Origin: Heliopora coerulea
Taxonomy: Eukaryota > Cnidaria > Anthozoa > Scleralcyonacea > Helioporidae
Assembly (NCBI GenBank): GCA_030142905.1
Contig: JASJOG010000053.1
Span: forward strand, 310,001 to 374,000
Direction of reading: 5' to 3'
Length of the DNA stretch: 64,000 bases
Both the position numbers and the translations under genes were made by a program. A model generated the notes under the pieces. It was not told the origin of the DNA. It made no database searches and was given only the letters and a program-made list of their open reading frames with translations. Position 1 is the first letter of the stretch. Every line of letters starts with the position of its first letter. Shown piece by piece: positions 1 to 11,543 of the stretch.

Positions 1-479
1 AACTGTCGGGGGAACTTGCCAGGAACGTGGCGGCCAGCTCATGCGCATAAAAAATTTGGGACACATTTTCACGCGAGTTGGACCTCTGGTTGATTATTTA
101 CTTTGTGGTTGCGTGGTCGTCTCTCATCAACGTCTCTTCCGTGGGATGGGTGGTGCACGCTGGATTGCTGGTCACTGCCGACCTCCCCCAATAAATTTAT
201 TGCAGTGCCTGGCCCTGCAATATTACAATTCGCATTTATCGCATTAAGTCCTCAGCGTGGTACCACGTGGCCTCAAATACCAAGCCTTCGTATAAACAAG
301 CCAGAATTGATATTTGATTCGGACAGCCTGAACTGATCAAACCGAAGTGATCAAATGATGTGCCTTGGCACTTGTAATGGTGTCTCTGTCCCTTGAACCA
401 TTCAAAAAAGAAGTCGGTAAAACTGAAATTCCAGAGTTTTCCAGCCAGGAAAAATAGGGAAAATATACAAAGAATGTAC
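1..479. other. No gene seen
   Basis: AT-rich sequence with only short chance reading frames. I see no splice-flanked exon, RNA gene or clear repeat here. Confidence 0.5.
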
Positions 480-1264
480 GGTTAATTTCCAGGATCGCGG
501 ACTAAAAAGTCGTCGAAAGGCCTTGGATGTTGCATCATTCGCAACAAGTCTTGTGGGTGTTAGAGGGCTTGACGTCCTATAAATACAGTCAGAAAAATTA
601 CTACACTGGTATATTTTTCAACTTTTACGAAAATGTAAAATTGATAAAACGTTTTGATTGAACTTTAAAAAGTGAAATACAATTTAATTTCAGAAAGATG
701 CGACATAAAACTATCCATGGGTTAACTTTGAAGAGATGTGGTAGGGTCGTAAGATAGAAAAGTTTGTCAGTTCAAACTATCACTGCAAATTATATCCTTA
801 ACGAATCCTTAATTCTCATTAAACTAAATAATGATGCAAATTACGCTAAAATTGTGGTTTTGAACCGTTGTGGTTCAACAAAACCGTCCCACAAATGCAA
901 CTAGTTTAATAATTGATCAAAGAGATATCCAGATCATCAAATCTTTATTGTAAATAACACTGTGAAGAAAATTTCTTCGTGGCAGTTACACGCAACAATG
1001 AAGGAAGTGAGAAGTATGAAATTCGATACTTGATTTACTTCAATGAAACTTCCAGTCATAAACCTTTCAAAATACCAGTTCATCATATGTCGCAACAGGC
1101 AAACCGTCCACTATTTCCTGCAAATGCGTGACTGAGATTTGGGCCTGTGCACCTAAACGACATTCGATATTTCGATAATACAATGCTTTGGCTTGAGAGT
1201 GAACGCCATGAACAACGGCGAACTGTCAGACTACTTCGTTGTAAATTGCTCGCTGCATTATTGA
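480..1264 (+). pseudogene. Truncated duplicate of the PH-domain gene 5' region
   Basis: This stretch repeats the region just upstream of the intact PH-domain gene at 25876. Similarity starts near 480 (partner about 25272) and is strongest from about 960 to 1235 (partner about 25627-25902), where only scattered bases differ. The copy includes the ATG at 1208 and nine matching codons (MNNGELSDY). The sequence then diverges and reaches a TGA at 1262-1264, so only an 18-residue peptide could be made. About 130 bases at roughly 829-959 are absent from the intact-gene copy. I read it as a dead partial duplicate carrying a promoter and 5' UTR; it might still drive transcription. Confidence 0.8.
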
Positions 1265-2649
1265 CAATTTCAGTTCTTACGGAAATACTCACGCAGTGAC
1301 TTGTCCTTCCGACGCTCACACAATGGTCACAGTTTTATAGAGAAAGAAGGATATTCGCTTTTTCAATGTGACATGTGAACCATACATCCAGTGTAATAAC
1401 ATTGTAGTTCCGACTGCACGGTGCAACTACAAAACATCGACTGGCTCGATTGGAAAGCATAAAAACGAAACAAGTACTTGGAAAGAAAACGTAGAACTAT
1501 GGAAACCTAAGCACATTACGATCCAAAAATGCATATACTGGACAGAAGAGGAGAATCGTGGTTTTGTTTCCGATTTAAAGCAGACGCTCACTATGTTCAC
1601 AATCACACAACAGATCGACAACGAACACCAAATAAGAAAACAGACTTCAGGGTTGCAAAATAAGAAGTTAAAATGTTCCGCTCAGATTTAATATACTTGA
1701 GTTTGGTACGAGTTTAAATTCGAGAACCATCAACAACAGGAATATTCAAAGGCCATGCTTCAGCGTCTTGGTCCAATTAACAAACACCATATGTAATCAG
1801 CCGGGCCACCGTCAAAAAATAGCCAATGTTTTAAATATGTAATGAATATGAATGCTGACCTTGTCGCAGTATGAAAAGCGTGGGGAATATCCAACTAACA
1901 CTACAACTCGGGGAAATAGTGCAAATTAACCCTGCATGTCTTGACTATTTGAATGAATAACTTTACAGTCTATACTGGTTAGCCCAGAAATATGGTCATA
2001 GAATCCTTCACCAATTGGGTGCACATGTAAATATCCAAGCAACGATTAAGAGTATCAATTTCCACAGCTCTAAGAAAAAAAGTGAAGCTTCTTAGCTCAG
2101 TTTAAAGGAAAGGATTAGAAATGGTAAAGAATGCTCAACATTTTTGATTGAGAATTTAATAAAATTAAATATTATTATCTCAGTAAAACGATTTTACCTG
2201 GTTTGTTAAGCTAGTGACAAACAATTATAATTGACACAATTATAATTGACACCAACAGTCTTTCTCAAGACTGTAGTAACCTGGACGATCTACTATCACT
2301 AACATGTAATTATAATTGAATTATTCTTAGCTAAATTACCAAGTGAATGAACTCGATCAGTTTTTTGTAACATTAAAACACAATATCCCAAGCATATGTT
2401 GTCTATGTACTCTATTTTTAACCGTAAATTAAAACTAAATTCAGTTATGATATGAACATATGAATTGTAGGCAAAGATCCTTAAAATTGAATATTGTGCT
2501 TTAAACAGTTTTTCAAGAATTTCACTTAGATTGGTAAAGAAAGATATTTTAAAAAAGGAAAAATTGAAAAAAAAAAAACAAGTACGTGTGCCAAGTTCAT
2601 TTGGAGAGGGACTGGTGATAAAACAACACAGTGAACTCTCGATAAGCTG
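1265..2649. other. No gene supported
   Basis: Contains two chance reading frames (107 codons at 1368 on + and about 122 on - at 2299-2667) with no recognisable motif. A short direct duplication built on 'acaattataattgac' lies near 2219-2251. Confidence 0.4.
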
Positions 2650-3025
2650 GACACTACGGGTCCTCACTGCTCCGTCTTAGAGAGGTGTCCGTCTTAAAGG
2701 GAGATGACGTAATCTGACTCCGGCCATCAGAATTAAAGCGGTCAAGCCTCGGTCACTCATCCCCAGTTATCCTGCACGCGAGGAAAAGGTACGGACGTTT
2801 CAAGGGAAAACCTTTCAATGTATATCAGGTAGTTAAACATACAACAAAGAATTTGATAGTTTTTGGAACAGAAGTCGTCTTCGTTATTGTGATATATTAA
2901 AACTTCGTTGTCCGAATCTATTGATCAGACCGTTGTCTATCCGCTCTGGGAGGTATTTTGAACCTTTTTCCACCTGAATAGTGTCCGTCTCAGGGAAGTG
3001 TCCGTTGCGACAAAGACTACCAAAC
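2650..3025 (+). repeat. Interspersed repeat family, copy 1
   Basis: Roughly 375 bp that aligns along most of its length with 15608-16035. Shared blocks include 'gggagatgacgtaatctgac', 'aagtcgtcttcgtta' and 'ttgaacctttttccac', and both copies end in short tandem 'gtgtccgtctta' units. No coding capacity is seen. The recurring end units suggest a non-autonomous DNA transposon, but I cannot assign a family. Confidence 0.75.
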
Positions 3026-3352
3026 TCTGTGGTTTCTTTGATTGGTAACCTGTATTATTTTATGCTAATCTTTAAAACAGATTTTTACTGACGTATGTTT
3101 TAACTAAGGCTTCAGCAATTTTTTATGTGATCATTAAATTCCATTCTGTTTTGATTCGTCTTTTTATTTTCTCGCCACAATTTGTACTGTTATGGAAAAT
3201 GAGAACGTTTTACTTCAGATGTTGAATGTTGTACTCATGCGATGCTGGGCTTCTTGCTAACTTTGATTTTGTCTAGTAAAATATCTTTAATTCAACCTTT
3301 ACCGTCGATTACATAAGGTATGCGGGAGAAGTGGGATACAGATGGTATATTC

Positions 3353-3610
3353 TCCTAAAGGGTTGATTACATGGGAAAATTTCCGCTTGGTAGACTGGGT
3401 TGAAAAAAGTCCCGATTACATGAGATATTTCAGGCCGAGTTGAAACTCAAATCGGACGTGAATCCAGGCAGGAATTTCTCGGTAGCCAGTGTTATTTTGG
3501 CAATTTATCTTCCCACGTGCGTCAATCGTGTTTTCAGCCCGCGCTAAAATTTTTTCGAGCAATTACATGGGATTTCAGCCCGGACTGAAATTCTTGATGT
3601 AATTATTCCC
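3353..3610. mobile_element. Degenerate short Harbinger-like MITE
   Basis: Begins with 'gggttgattacatggg' and ends with 'gatgtaattattccc', an inverted pair resembling the termini of the larger element that follows at 3614. It contains internal degenerate copies of the 'attacatg..atttcagcccg' motif. Its right end abuts the TTA that is also the left target duplication of the next element. No coding capacity. The match to the neighbour's ends is imperfect, so this is an older relative. Confidence 0.55.
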
Positions 3611-3771
3611 TTAGGGCCTGATTACATAGAGAATTTCAGCCCGGGCTAAAATCTCAGCCCGGCCAACCGGGCTGAAAAAAATAGCGATTATATGAGGTAA
3701 CTCAGCCCGGGCTGAAACTGAACGCGAAAGCGGTAATCTGGCGGAAATGTGCGGGAATTTCGAAATCCAAT

Positions 3772-4143
3772 ATGGCGACGGGGAAGATACGAAAAGTAGC
3801 AGTGCTTGTCCTAGTCCAGTTTGGGCTCCTCGTGGCCTTGACATTACAACTTCATGGTATGGTTGTGTCTTACAAACTGTTACAAGTAAGGAGGGCTTTG
3901 CTGTTGAGCGCATATTTGGATGCGAGGAAAAGTAAATGGTCACGAAAAAGAAAATATCTTCGAGTTCGTCGGCTTTGTAGGAAACCAAGGTCCGTTTGGG
4001 TGGCGAATGGACGGACAGATCAATGGTGGAGAAATATGGCTAGAACAGATGTGCCAGCCAGTTTGTGGAAGAAAAATTTCCGAATGAGTAGAGAGTGTTT
4101 CTATAGTTTAGTTACAGATTTGGACCCAATAAATTTTGGCTAA
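3772..4143 (+). pseudogene. Harbinger transposase, N-terminal fragment
   Basis: An open frame of 123 codons from the ATG at 3772. It has a basic region (residues about 45-70), then a segment with RTDQWW and, near residues 98-115, WKKNFRMSRECFYSLV. That last block is typical of the region before the catalytic core in HARBI1/ALP1-like transposases. The DDE nuclease domain is absent: the frame stops soon after DLDPINFG, where sequence of the opposing Myb-like gene begins. An intact family member would be about three times longer. Confidence 0.75.
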
Positions 4144-4392
4144 AGATACTCTAATGGATTCATACTGCTTTACCTTATCAGCATTGAAATCTTTGTTATC
4201 AAATTCCATCTGGCTTTTATAGTTACCCAAACACCTGATTTGGTTGCTAACTTTATCACCTTTGTCCCAACGAAATCTTCTGTTACATTCTACGCCCAAC
4301 TCTATTTCGAATTCTTGTGTAGCCATCTTCGTTTTTGACTTTGTCACAGAATAACTTTGTCGTGTACTAGGTATGCGCATATGATTTTCCAC
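4108..4392 (-). pseudogene. Harbinger Myb/SANT-like protein, N-terminal fragment
   Basis: Minus-strand frame with an internal ATG at 4326 (MATQEFEIEL). The part with CLGNYKSQMEF, NKDFNADK and YESIRVSLAKIY resembles the trihelix/MADF-type DNA-binding partner that autonomous Harbinger elements encode beside the transposase. The frame breaks right after AKIY, the point where transposase sequence from the other strand begins. Its convergent orientation toward the transposase fits a two-gene Harbinger element with the middle deleted. Confidence 0.6.
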
Positions 4393-4561
4393 CTCCGGGC
4401 TGAAAATTCTCTGCGATTACATGCCAAATTCCAGCCCGGGTAGTTGCAACCGGGCTGAAATTTTAGCCCGGGCTGAGATTTTGTCACGTAATTGCAAGCA
4501 CCGTTTTTAGAGGATTTTATCGGTTGGCCGGGCTGAAATTTTCCATGTAATCAGCCCCTTA

Positions 4562-5148
4562 GTCAGCCGATGATGATGGTGAAATTGGACAAGGACAAGA
4601 CAAAAGCGGGTTTTATGGGATCTCTTTTGAAAAATCCATTTGCTTACATGTCGTATCGTGAAGTTTATTTCATATATGTTTCTTCAATGAAGATACGTTT
4701 TAATATATGTTCAATTCCTCTTGGAGCAAAACCAAAAGAGGGAGTGTAATTGCCCCTTCCCCTATAAGTGGGAAAATTTCTTTGTTCCAACAAAATGTCA
4801 CATATTTACAAAATTATTTCAGCCAGGCATTTTTCAACTGGTTACGGGGCTCGAAAATAAAGAAGTTCTGCCGAAAGGTCGCTTCTCGAGCACCCATTCA
4901 AAAAAGCAAAAGTTTGTTTTTGACTTAGCTATCCCCCTTTCAAATATCCCGATTACGCCCTTGACACAGTTCATTCCTCATACAAGCAACTTATCGAGGG
5001 ATATAAGTATATCCAAGGAAGGTACTTTCTCTCTTCACCGGCAGGATCAGTCTTGCGTTATTTCGTCATGGCTAACGTTAGTAGATTTTACTCGTCAAGG
5101 AGAGACATCCTGCCAGATTGTTTTTAAGATTTGAATCTAAATTTTAAA
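4562..5148. other. No gene supported
   Basis: Holds a 137-codon plus-strand frame at 4721-5134 with no family I recognise. Near 5085-5115 is 'ttttactcgtcaaggagaga', an outlying copy of the short repeat that is frequent in the right half of the window. Confidence 0.4.
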
Positions 5149-5509
5149 CAGTGGCGTAGCCAAGCCTGGGCCCATCCGGGCACAGGCCCGGGTAATGCTG
5201 CATTGTGCCCGGGCAATGATCGCGTGCTATAATAACAGTCTTAATGTTTACTTTTATTGAATTATATTGCTATAACAACACTACGGGTTACGGAAATCAC
5301 CGAACTGTAGAAAGGCAGAAAACTCTAAGTTTCATTGCCATACTTTGCAACGGTCAATCAATCACAAATCGTCTCTTTGTAGGAAGTCTATGCTTTTGAC
5401 AAGAAATATAATTTATATTAATTAAGCTTATATTAGCATTACAAATGTTTTCTTTGGTGCTTATCTGTGGTCCAGGCAATTCCTCAATCCTGGCTACCGT
5501 ACGCCACTG
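5149..5509. mobile_element. hAT-type MITE
   Basis: Starts CAGTGGCGTAGCCAAGCCTGG and ends with its approximate reverse complement (CCTGGCTACCGTACGCCACTG). It is flanked by 8-bp near-duplicates attttaaa (5141-5148) and attttacg (5510-5517). CAGTGGCGTA ends and an 8-bp target duplication are characteristic of hAT elements. At 361 bp with no transposase it is non-autonomous. The two mismatches in the duplication and imperfect termini suggest some age. Confidence 0.75.
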
Positions 5510-8500
5510 ATTTTACGCCACTGAAAGCAAGGTTATTGCGCGAAGTCGTCCGTTGGGGTAGCGGGGCGAGTTTTGGATTTTCACATAGACAAGTGGCTTC
5601 TCTCTTCTTTTTGTCTGCCTTAAACAACGTACATACAGCTTTAATAGCTTTTATCACGACAAAAATACTAAAGTCAGCTAGTTTCACATCTGGGCTGTCT
5701 ATGCCTGTGCCGATAGCTTTGAATTTGGTTTATTCGTACTCAGGGCTCTTAATGACCCAGCGCGCGATTGAAAAAACCACGCCAATTTTGCCAATCTCCA
5801 CGTGCGTTCGTTGGTCGTGCGAAGGCAGGGTGGAAGAATTGTTTGTACCTTAGCGTACAATGTCACACTGGCGGCTTTGGATGTGATTTATGTCACTGCA
5901 TCGACATGTAAACTGATGAACAGGTATTATATCTTCTAAATATCCGTTTAACTGCATCAGATTGCTCAGTGTTTGCTAAATAAATAGAACCGTAGCTGTC
6001 TGTAGTTCTTAATAATTGCGCCTAAGATATCAAAAAAAAAGAAATCTTTTCTCCGCAGTTTCAAGAGAAATTATAAACTACATGTATTCAATCTGTTCAA
6101 AATCCTTTGACAAATCTTTTGAAATGTGTTCTTGAATCGAATTTGCTTACGTTAAAGCACACCCATAAGTGCAGATTGGGGTTAAAGGGTTGGTGGCCCG
6201 TAATCATCTTTGTGATGAGTAAAATCATTCTCATGGGTTAAAAAAATTAAATATCAAATTGGCAGTGATCTTTACAGAGTATATATTGTGCTATAATATA
6301 TTTTATTGCCTATCAAAATTCATTTTATTTCTCAAAATTCAGTTATAAATCTCACTTGCACTATATCATGTTATGTCACATTTGCCCATACCTAAAGGTA
6401 TGTTTTTCCTTTCTCCCCCTTTTTCCAGTATTGGAGCAATTCCGGACGATTTGTTCCAACCAGTGGCATCCTAGTCTAGCAGGTAAACAAGGGGCAAAAA
6501 ATTTCTGAGGGGGTAAAAGCTACAGAAGAGTTTGCTAAATTAAGAGCAAATTATAAAACTATTGGGATAATGGAATTTTCAGCTTCCATGGCTCTTGAAA
6601 AATGTCATAATACTTTAGTAATTCCATCATTTCATATTCAAAATACATTTTCCATGTGTAAATAGTGACTAAGATACAGTATATACTGTAAATCTTACAC
6701 TTTGATGATGGGTTTGGGTAGCAAAAATTTTTCTTCAAGTGAACAAATAATCCCCCCATACGCCCCTCTTCATGACAACTCTGGTTCCAACAAAACTCAC
6801 TCAAAATGGCCAAACAGAAGAAGTTTGTGAAGTTCTGCTTCAAAAGGCACAACTTGACTTGTGTCATTGCTTTTTGAGTGCATTTTAGTAAACAAGAAAA
6901 GAAAGAACAAATTCAATTTCCATGTTTATATTCATTTGACTTTGATTGGTGAAAGATTGCCAGGTGAATGATAGGTGGCTCGTAAATGGTAATAACAAGC
7001 ATTCATTATCAGCTTCTTCAGCCTCATCAGTCCAGGTGCACTGTCTGAACAATACTAAGTATACCAGGGTAGTCATGCAGCTGAGTACAAAAGATGAAGA
7101 CATCAAAACTTAAGGAGTAAATCTCTGATGTACAGCACCAGCAATAAATTCAAAAGCTTGTGTGATTTGAAGGATGTAGGTCTAATTTTTATGGTGATGG
7201 TAATGTGCTCTTCCTTTGCTTGGCTTCCCTCTTATGCACTTTCAATTGATATTTTTGGGTTTTGTTGGGGAAAATGTAATTTAGTAACTCAAATTGGCTC
7301 AGGCATAAGTCAATCAACTGAAGTCATTTTAACTTGACTCAGTCACAATAGTTAGTGACTTGTTACAGTATAATTTTTGGCCAATGATATTATTCTTTAA
7401 TCAGAAGTGTCCATGTTTTTGTGGTTTGGAATTGTTATTTAGATTGACTTAATTGAAAGAAAAGGCAATTATAGTATTAATATGCCACTAGAGCTCAGGC
7501 TGACCAAGGAAATGACAGTTTTGCACCCTTTATAATGTGTCCAAATAAATGTTATCTAAGTAAACTTTTATATTTATCAATTTCTATCATGCAGTACAAT
7601 TGATTCAATGTTCTTTTCCATAAATCCATCACTTTCAACAAGAAACATTTGGAACACATCTATGTAATACAGTTTCACCTTTTGAGTAAGGAGCATGAAC
7701 GAAAAAGAAGTGGACAAGCCTGTGAAGGATGGAGAAAGCAGCTCTTTGAATCTGCAAAGTGATGGTCTGGGCAGAGTGAGAAAAATTCTTCAGAACATGG
7801 ACATGATATCATTTTAAGCAAATTTGATTTGGTTAGAAACAGCTACTGTACTTGTGATAATATTCAAACAATGTTGTGATCCTCATGTCAAGCCTTCAAT
7901 ATTTTTTATTTTCACCCTTTAAAGATTGGGAGAAATAAGATGTCTTGCATTTATTGAGTATTCAAACATGTCCCAGTGCCACTTCACAGGTTAGGTGACT
8001 TATGTACTAATGCATACCAAGTGAATAAAATGAACTACTATGCTCTTCATCATAATTGTCAGGTTGTTCCCATGTTGTTCATTGAAGGAGGAAGAGAGTA
8101 GGGGACTTATAGGCAGAGGTCAGAAGAAAAATTATTAATTTTTTTTATGTATGAAATTAGGAAAAGGTCTGTTACTGTCAACTACAATAAATTTGGCTAC
8201 CATTGTATAATGGTTTGTATTTGATTGAAGACAAAATGTTCGAAGAGAAAATTATACATCAAATATTAAACCACATCAGGCCAAGTTAAAAACTACTTTC
8301 AGGTGTCATTATAGTTTATCTTAAATTAGCCAAAATTTAATAACAAATTCCACATTAGGCAAATACCTGTATATATGCCTACATCTTAAGATGGAAACAA
8401 AAAATTATAATGTCATTTGTGACCCAAAATGCTTTACTGGTAATTCTGGTATGATATATCTGTGTATACAAGAGTTTTTGGGGGGTTTTTTGTTTGGTTT

Positions 8501-10160
8501 TTTTTCCAATCAGGCCTGAGGTGTAAATACTGTAATGGCATTGTCAATATAACAGGGATTGAATTTAACTTCGGATATTATCCTTTTACAGTAGCAGAAT
8601 TTAATTAGGAGAACTTTGGCTTTTATAAACCCACAATGTGATGAACAGTACTGGGTTATCCAAAAAAGATCCAGTGTAGTTCTGGTTAGCACAACTTATG
8701 AACTGGATATTAAATAACTAGCTCATAAAAATTACTAAGCCTGCTATAGTAAAAGGGGGTTCACAACTAACTAGTTTGCTGAAAAACTGTCTTTTTTATG
8801 TTCTTTTTTTGTTTTTGTTTTTGTTTTTTTTTTTTAGCACTGTGTATATTATTCAAGGAAATACTTTTTTGTTCCTCTTACAACCCATAGTGCTGCATTT
8901 GTGTAGTTGTGTGGTCTTCTAAAGGCATTAGCAAAATAGGATTTTTCATATTTGGACTTACAATACAACAATGTGACTGGAATGCTGCTGAATGCTTGTA
9001 GAAGTGTAGAGTGTAGAGGTTTGGAACAAGATCCCAATTCACATTTTGCCTGGCATCCAGATTTTGGCACCAACTCCCACTCTTGTTTGTACTCTGAGTT
9101 TTGTGGTTATTGGCAAATTTTGGGGTTTGGGACAGCAATTTTGAAACCTAGTGGCAAATTTGGTAATAGTTTTGAATTTAGGAAATAACTGAAAGACTTT
9201 CTTTTTTTTCAGCTTTAACAAGCATTTGTTGAAAGAAGAAGTGTTTAATGGTAAAGAAAAATTACTGAGTCTAAAGGATTTTAATAGTACTACATGTTGG
9301 AAACTCCAATCATTTTTCTAGTTAGATTTGTTTAGCAGGCAGCTTACTTGTGGGTTCATTGTTAAATTACAGATTCCAAAAATAAAAGAAATTTACAGAG
9401 ATGGAAAAATAAAATGATAATTATATATGTCCCAGATCAGCATTCCAGGCAAGTTCTGGAGGCAAAGGGTCACATAGGAGATGAGGGGTCACATGTCTGG
9501 AAGGCTCCATGCCCCCCTACAGGCAAGGGGTCTTGGAGACCATTCACTTCTCAATTTTTTCCTTAGAAATAATTTCTCAAAGGTTTGCATTTTTCACACC
9601 ATTATCAGGTAGTTGTGTCTATTGGGTCAATGATCCGAGAACAGTCTCTTATCTAGAAAGCTGCTTGATGTCCATAAGAACTGTAGCATATTTTCAGATT
9701 AGGAACTCTGCAAAATTGTTCTGGGAAAAAGCCAGAAAAATCTGGACAGTACATTTTTTATTTTATAAAGACATACAAACCCAGACACATTAGTATGCTA
9801 TGGCTATTATTACCATAGGTATGAGTTTATGAGATTATTTGCTCTAAAGTAATTGATTTAAGGAATCATGTTAAGCTGCAGCTATGACGTACATCAAATC
9901 CTTCCCTTGTGTGTATGGTACTTGTCACAATTGATATTCATATTCTGAGGCTTTTAGAACCTTTGGAAGACTTTATATTTTATGATATGTGAGTGAAAAA
10001 ACTGAAAGTGCAAATATGGCTACTCCTTTTTATTTCAGATTTTAAGTAATCACCTATAATTGAGTAAGATCATCTTTTAGTTGTATATATTCAGAGATGG
10101 TTCTTAATTTCTAATTTATAGCAGCAAAGCCTGATATAATGATCTTACATGTGAACAAAT
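5510..10160. other. Gene-poor intergenic region
   Basis: About 4.6 kb of AT-rich sequence in which I see no convincing exon or transposon. Short frames (such as 128 codons at 5467) have no recognisable motif. A T/G-rich tract lies near 8788-8837. The promoter of the downstream SAMD9-like gene presumably lies toward the right end, but I cannot point to its elements. Confidence 0.45.
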
Positions 10161-11543
10161 ATGTCACAAGAACAGAGCCAGTTGTCAAGTGAAATGGAGA
10201 ATTCTCAATCAGCAAACAATTTTATGAAAGTAAAAGAAGTTCTTGTTGATATTGGTCATTTAAACTATTTGAACTTATTTACAGAAAATGAATTGACAGT
10301 AAGTAAATGTAATTTGTTAATTCATTTACTCACTCCTTTCATTCATTCACTCCCTCACTCTTTCACTCATTAGTTTGTTCATTCATAATTGTTTGTTTGT
10401 TTGTTTGTTCAGTTGTTCATTCATTCATTCATTCATTTATGCATTCATTTATTCTGCTCTGTGAGTTCCCCTTCTTTCCCTTCTTTTCTTTGCTAATCTC
10501 CACTCTCTTCATATACTTCCCTTTTATCCCTTCTTTCCTTCCCTTCCCTTTCCTTTTCTTCCATTTCCCTATGTTACCTTTCTTTCTTTACCTTCCATTC
10601 CACTTCTTTTCCTTTCCTCTTCTCTTCTTTTTCTTTTCTTTCCTTTCCACTCATTGCTTCGCAGCATTCATACATGCTTTGAACTGATGCATTGTACATG
10701 GACAATTACTTAATTAAAATTCAGGATACAGGGTAGTTACGTGTATGTTATTGTTAGACTGTCCAGAATCTTGCTTCTCCTCTTTTACTTTTGTATAGGA
10801 TGATGCACTTGAATGTGCTGAGGACAGCAAAGAAATGCGAGACCTGTTGAAGGTAAAATGAATGATTTTACATTTGTGTGCGTGTGTTTGTTTGTTTGTT
10901 TATTTATTTATTTATTTATTTATTTTCCCACTGTTGTTTTTCAACCTTGCTGATTTTTTCTCTCATAAATTTGTCCCTAAATAATAGTTGATTGCACAGA
11001 ATGTGAAAAAAAATTTTCACAAATGACAGTATGTTTGTATTGCTTAAATTGTGGGTACAATAGGTGGATGAGGTATGATGTATGTATATCCCATGTACAA
11101 TTCTTTATATGCAGCAGTTAGTAACAATTCCTTTATTTTAGCTTTCCTTAGGATCGATTAAGCACCACAGTTACAATAAAATTCAAGTAAACGACAAATT
11201 TTTGAATAGTATATATGTTTTGGCAAGACTCATGCCAACTTCAGTACAAATGATTATGGATATTTACAAGTGTTATTTATAACCTAACCTAATTAATATA
11301 CAAGGTATGACACATCTAATGAAATTCTCGAAATTTACTCGAAGTTTATTTTAATTGCATGTAGATTTGTGAACACTATATTATGATCCTTTTTGAATGT
11401 TTAAAGTTAGTTTACATGTATGTCATATGCACTACATATGCAACCATTGTTGCAAGTTTATTTGCTTTGATATTTTTAGGAAATTATACCTCTGGGGACT
11501 GCCTTTAAATTTAGTACTCGTTGGTTTCGTCGCGGTGCATGTG
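10161..11543 (+). CDS. SAMD9-like exons 1-3: SAM domain
   Basis: Exon 1 (10161-10298) has helix 1 and the F-x-x-NE turn (YLNLFTENELT) and donor gtaagt. Exon 2 (10799-10852, 18 codons) follows acceptor ttgtatag. Exon 3 (11480-11543) ends at donor gtgagt and supplies the last SAM helix (IIPLGTAFKF). Together they make one SAM domain, a helical protein-protein interaction or polymerisation module, cut by two introns. Reading past 11543 in the exon 3 frame meets a TAG at 11699, which supports splicing there. Confidence 0.8.

Larger units (their letters stand above)
3614..4558. mobile_element. PIF/Harbinger transposon, internally deleted
   Basis: A 945-bp element flanked by TTA on both sides (3611-3613 and 4559-4561), the 3-bp target duplication typical of PIF/Harbinger. 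The left end reads 'gggcctgattacatagaga'; the reverse complement of the right end reads 'ggggctgattacatggaaa', and the match continues into a 'tttcagcccgg' block. Further inverted 'cagcccgggctgaaa' subrepeats lie inside both ends. It retains the 5' part of a transposase gene (+) and of a Myb/SANT-like gene (-), converging on a deletion near 4108-4143. It cannot be autonomous but could be mobilised in trans. Confidence 0.88.

Noticed and set aside
1083..1319. Minus-strand 78-codon frame, similar to one at 25832-26140
   Set aside because: Antisense shadow of the duplicated PH-gene start; nothing supports antisense coding.
4721..5134. 137-codon plus frame
   Set aside because: Long for chance, but it includes a dispersed repeat unit and shows no domain.
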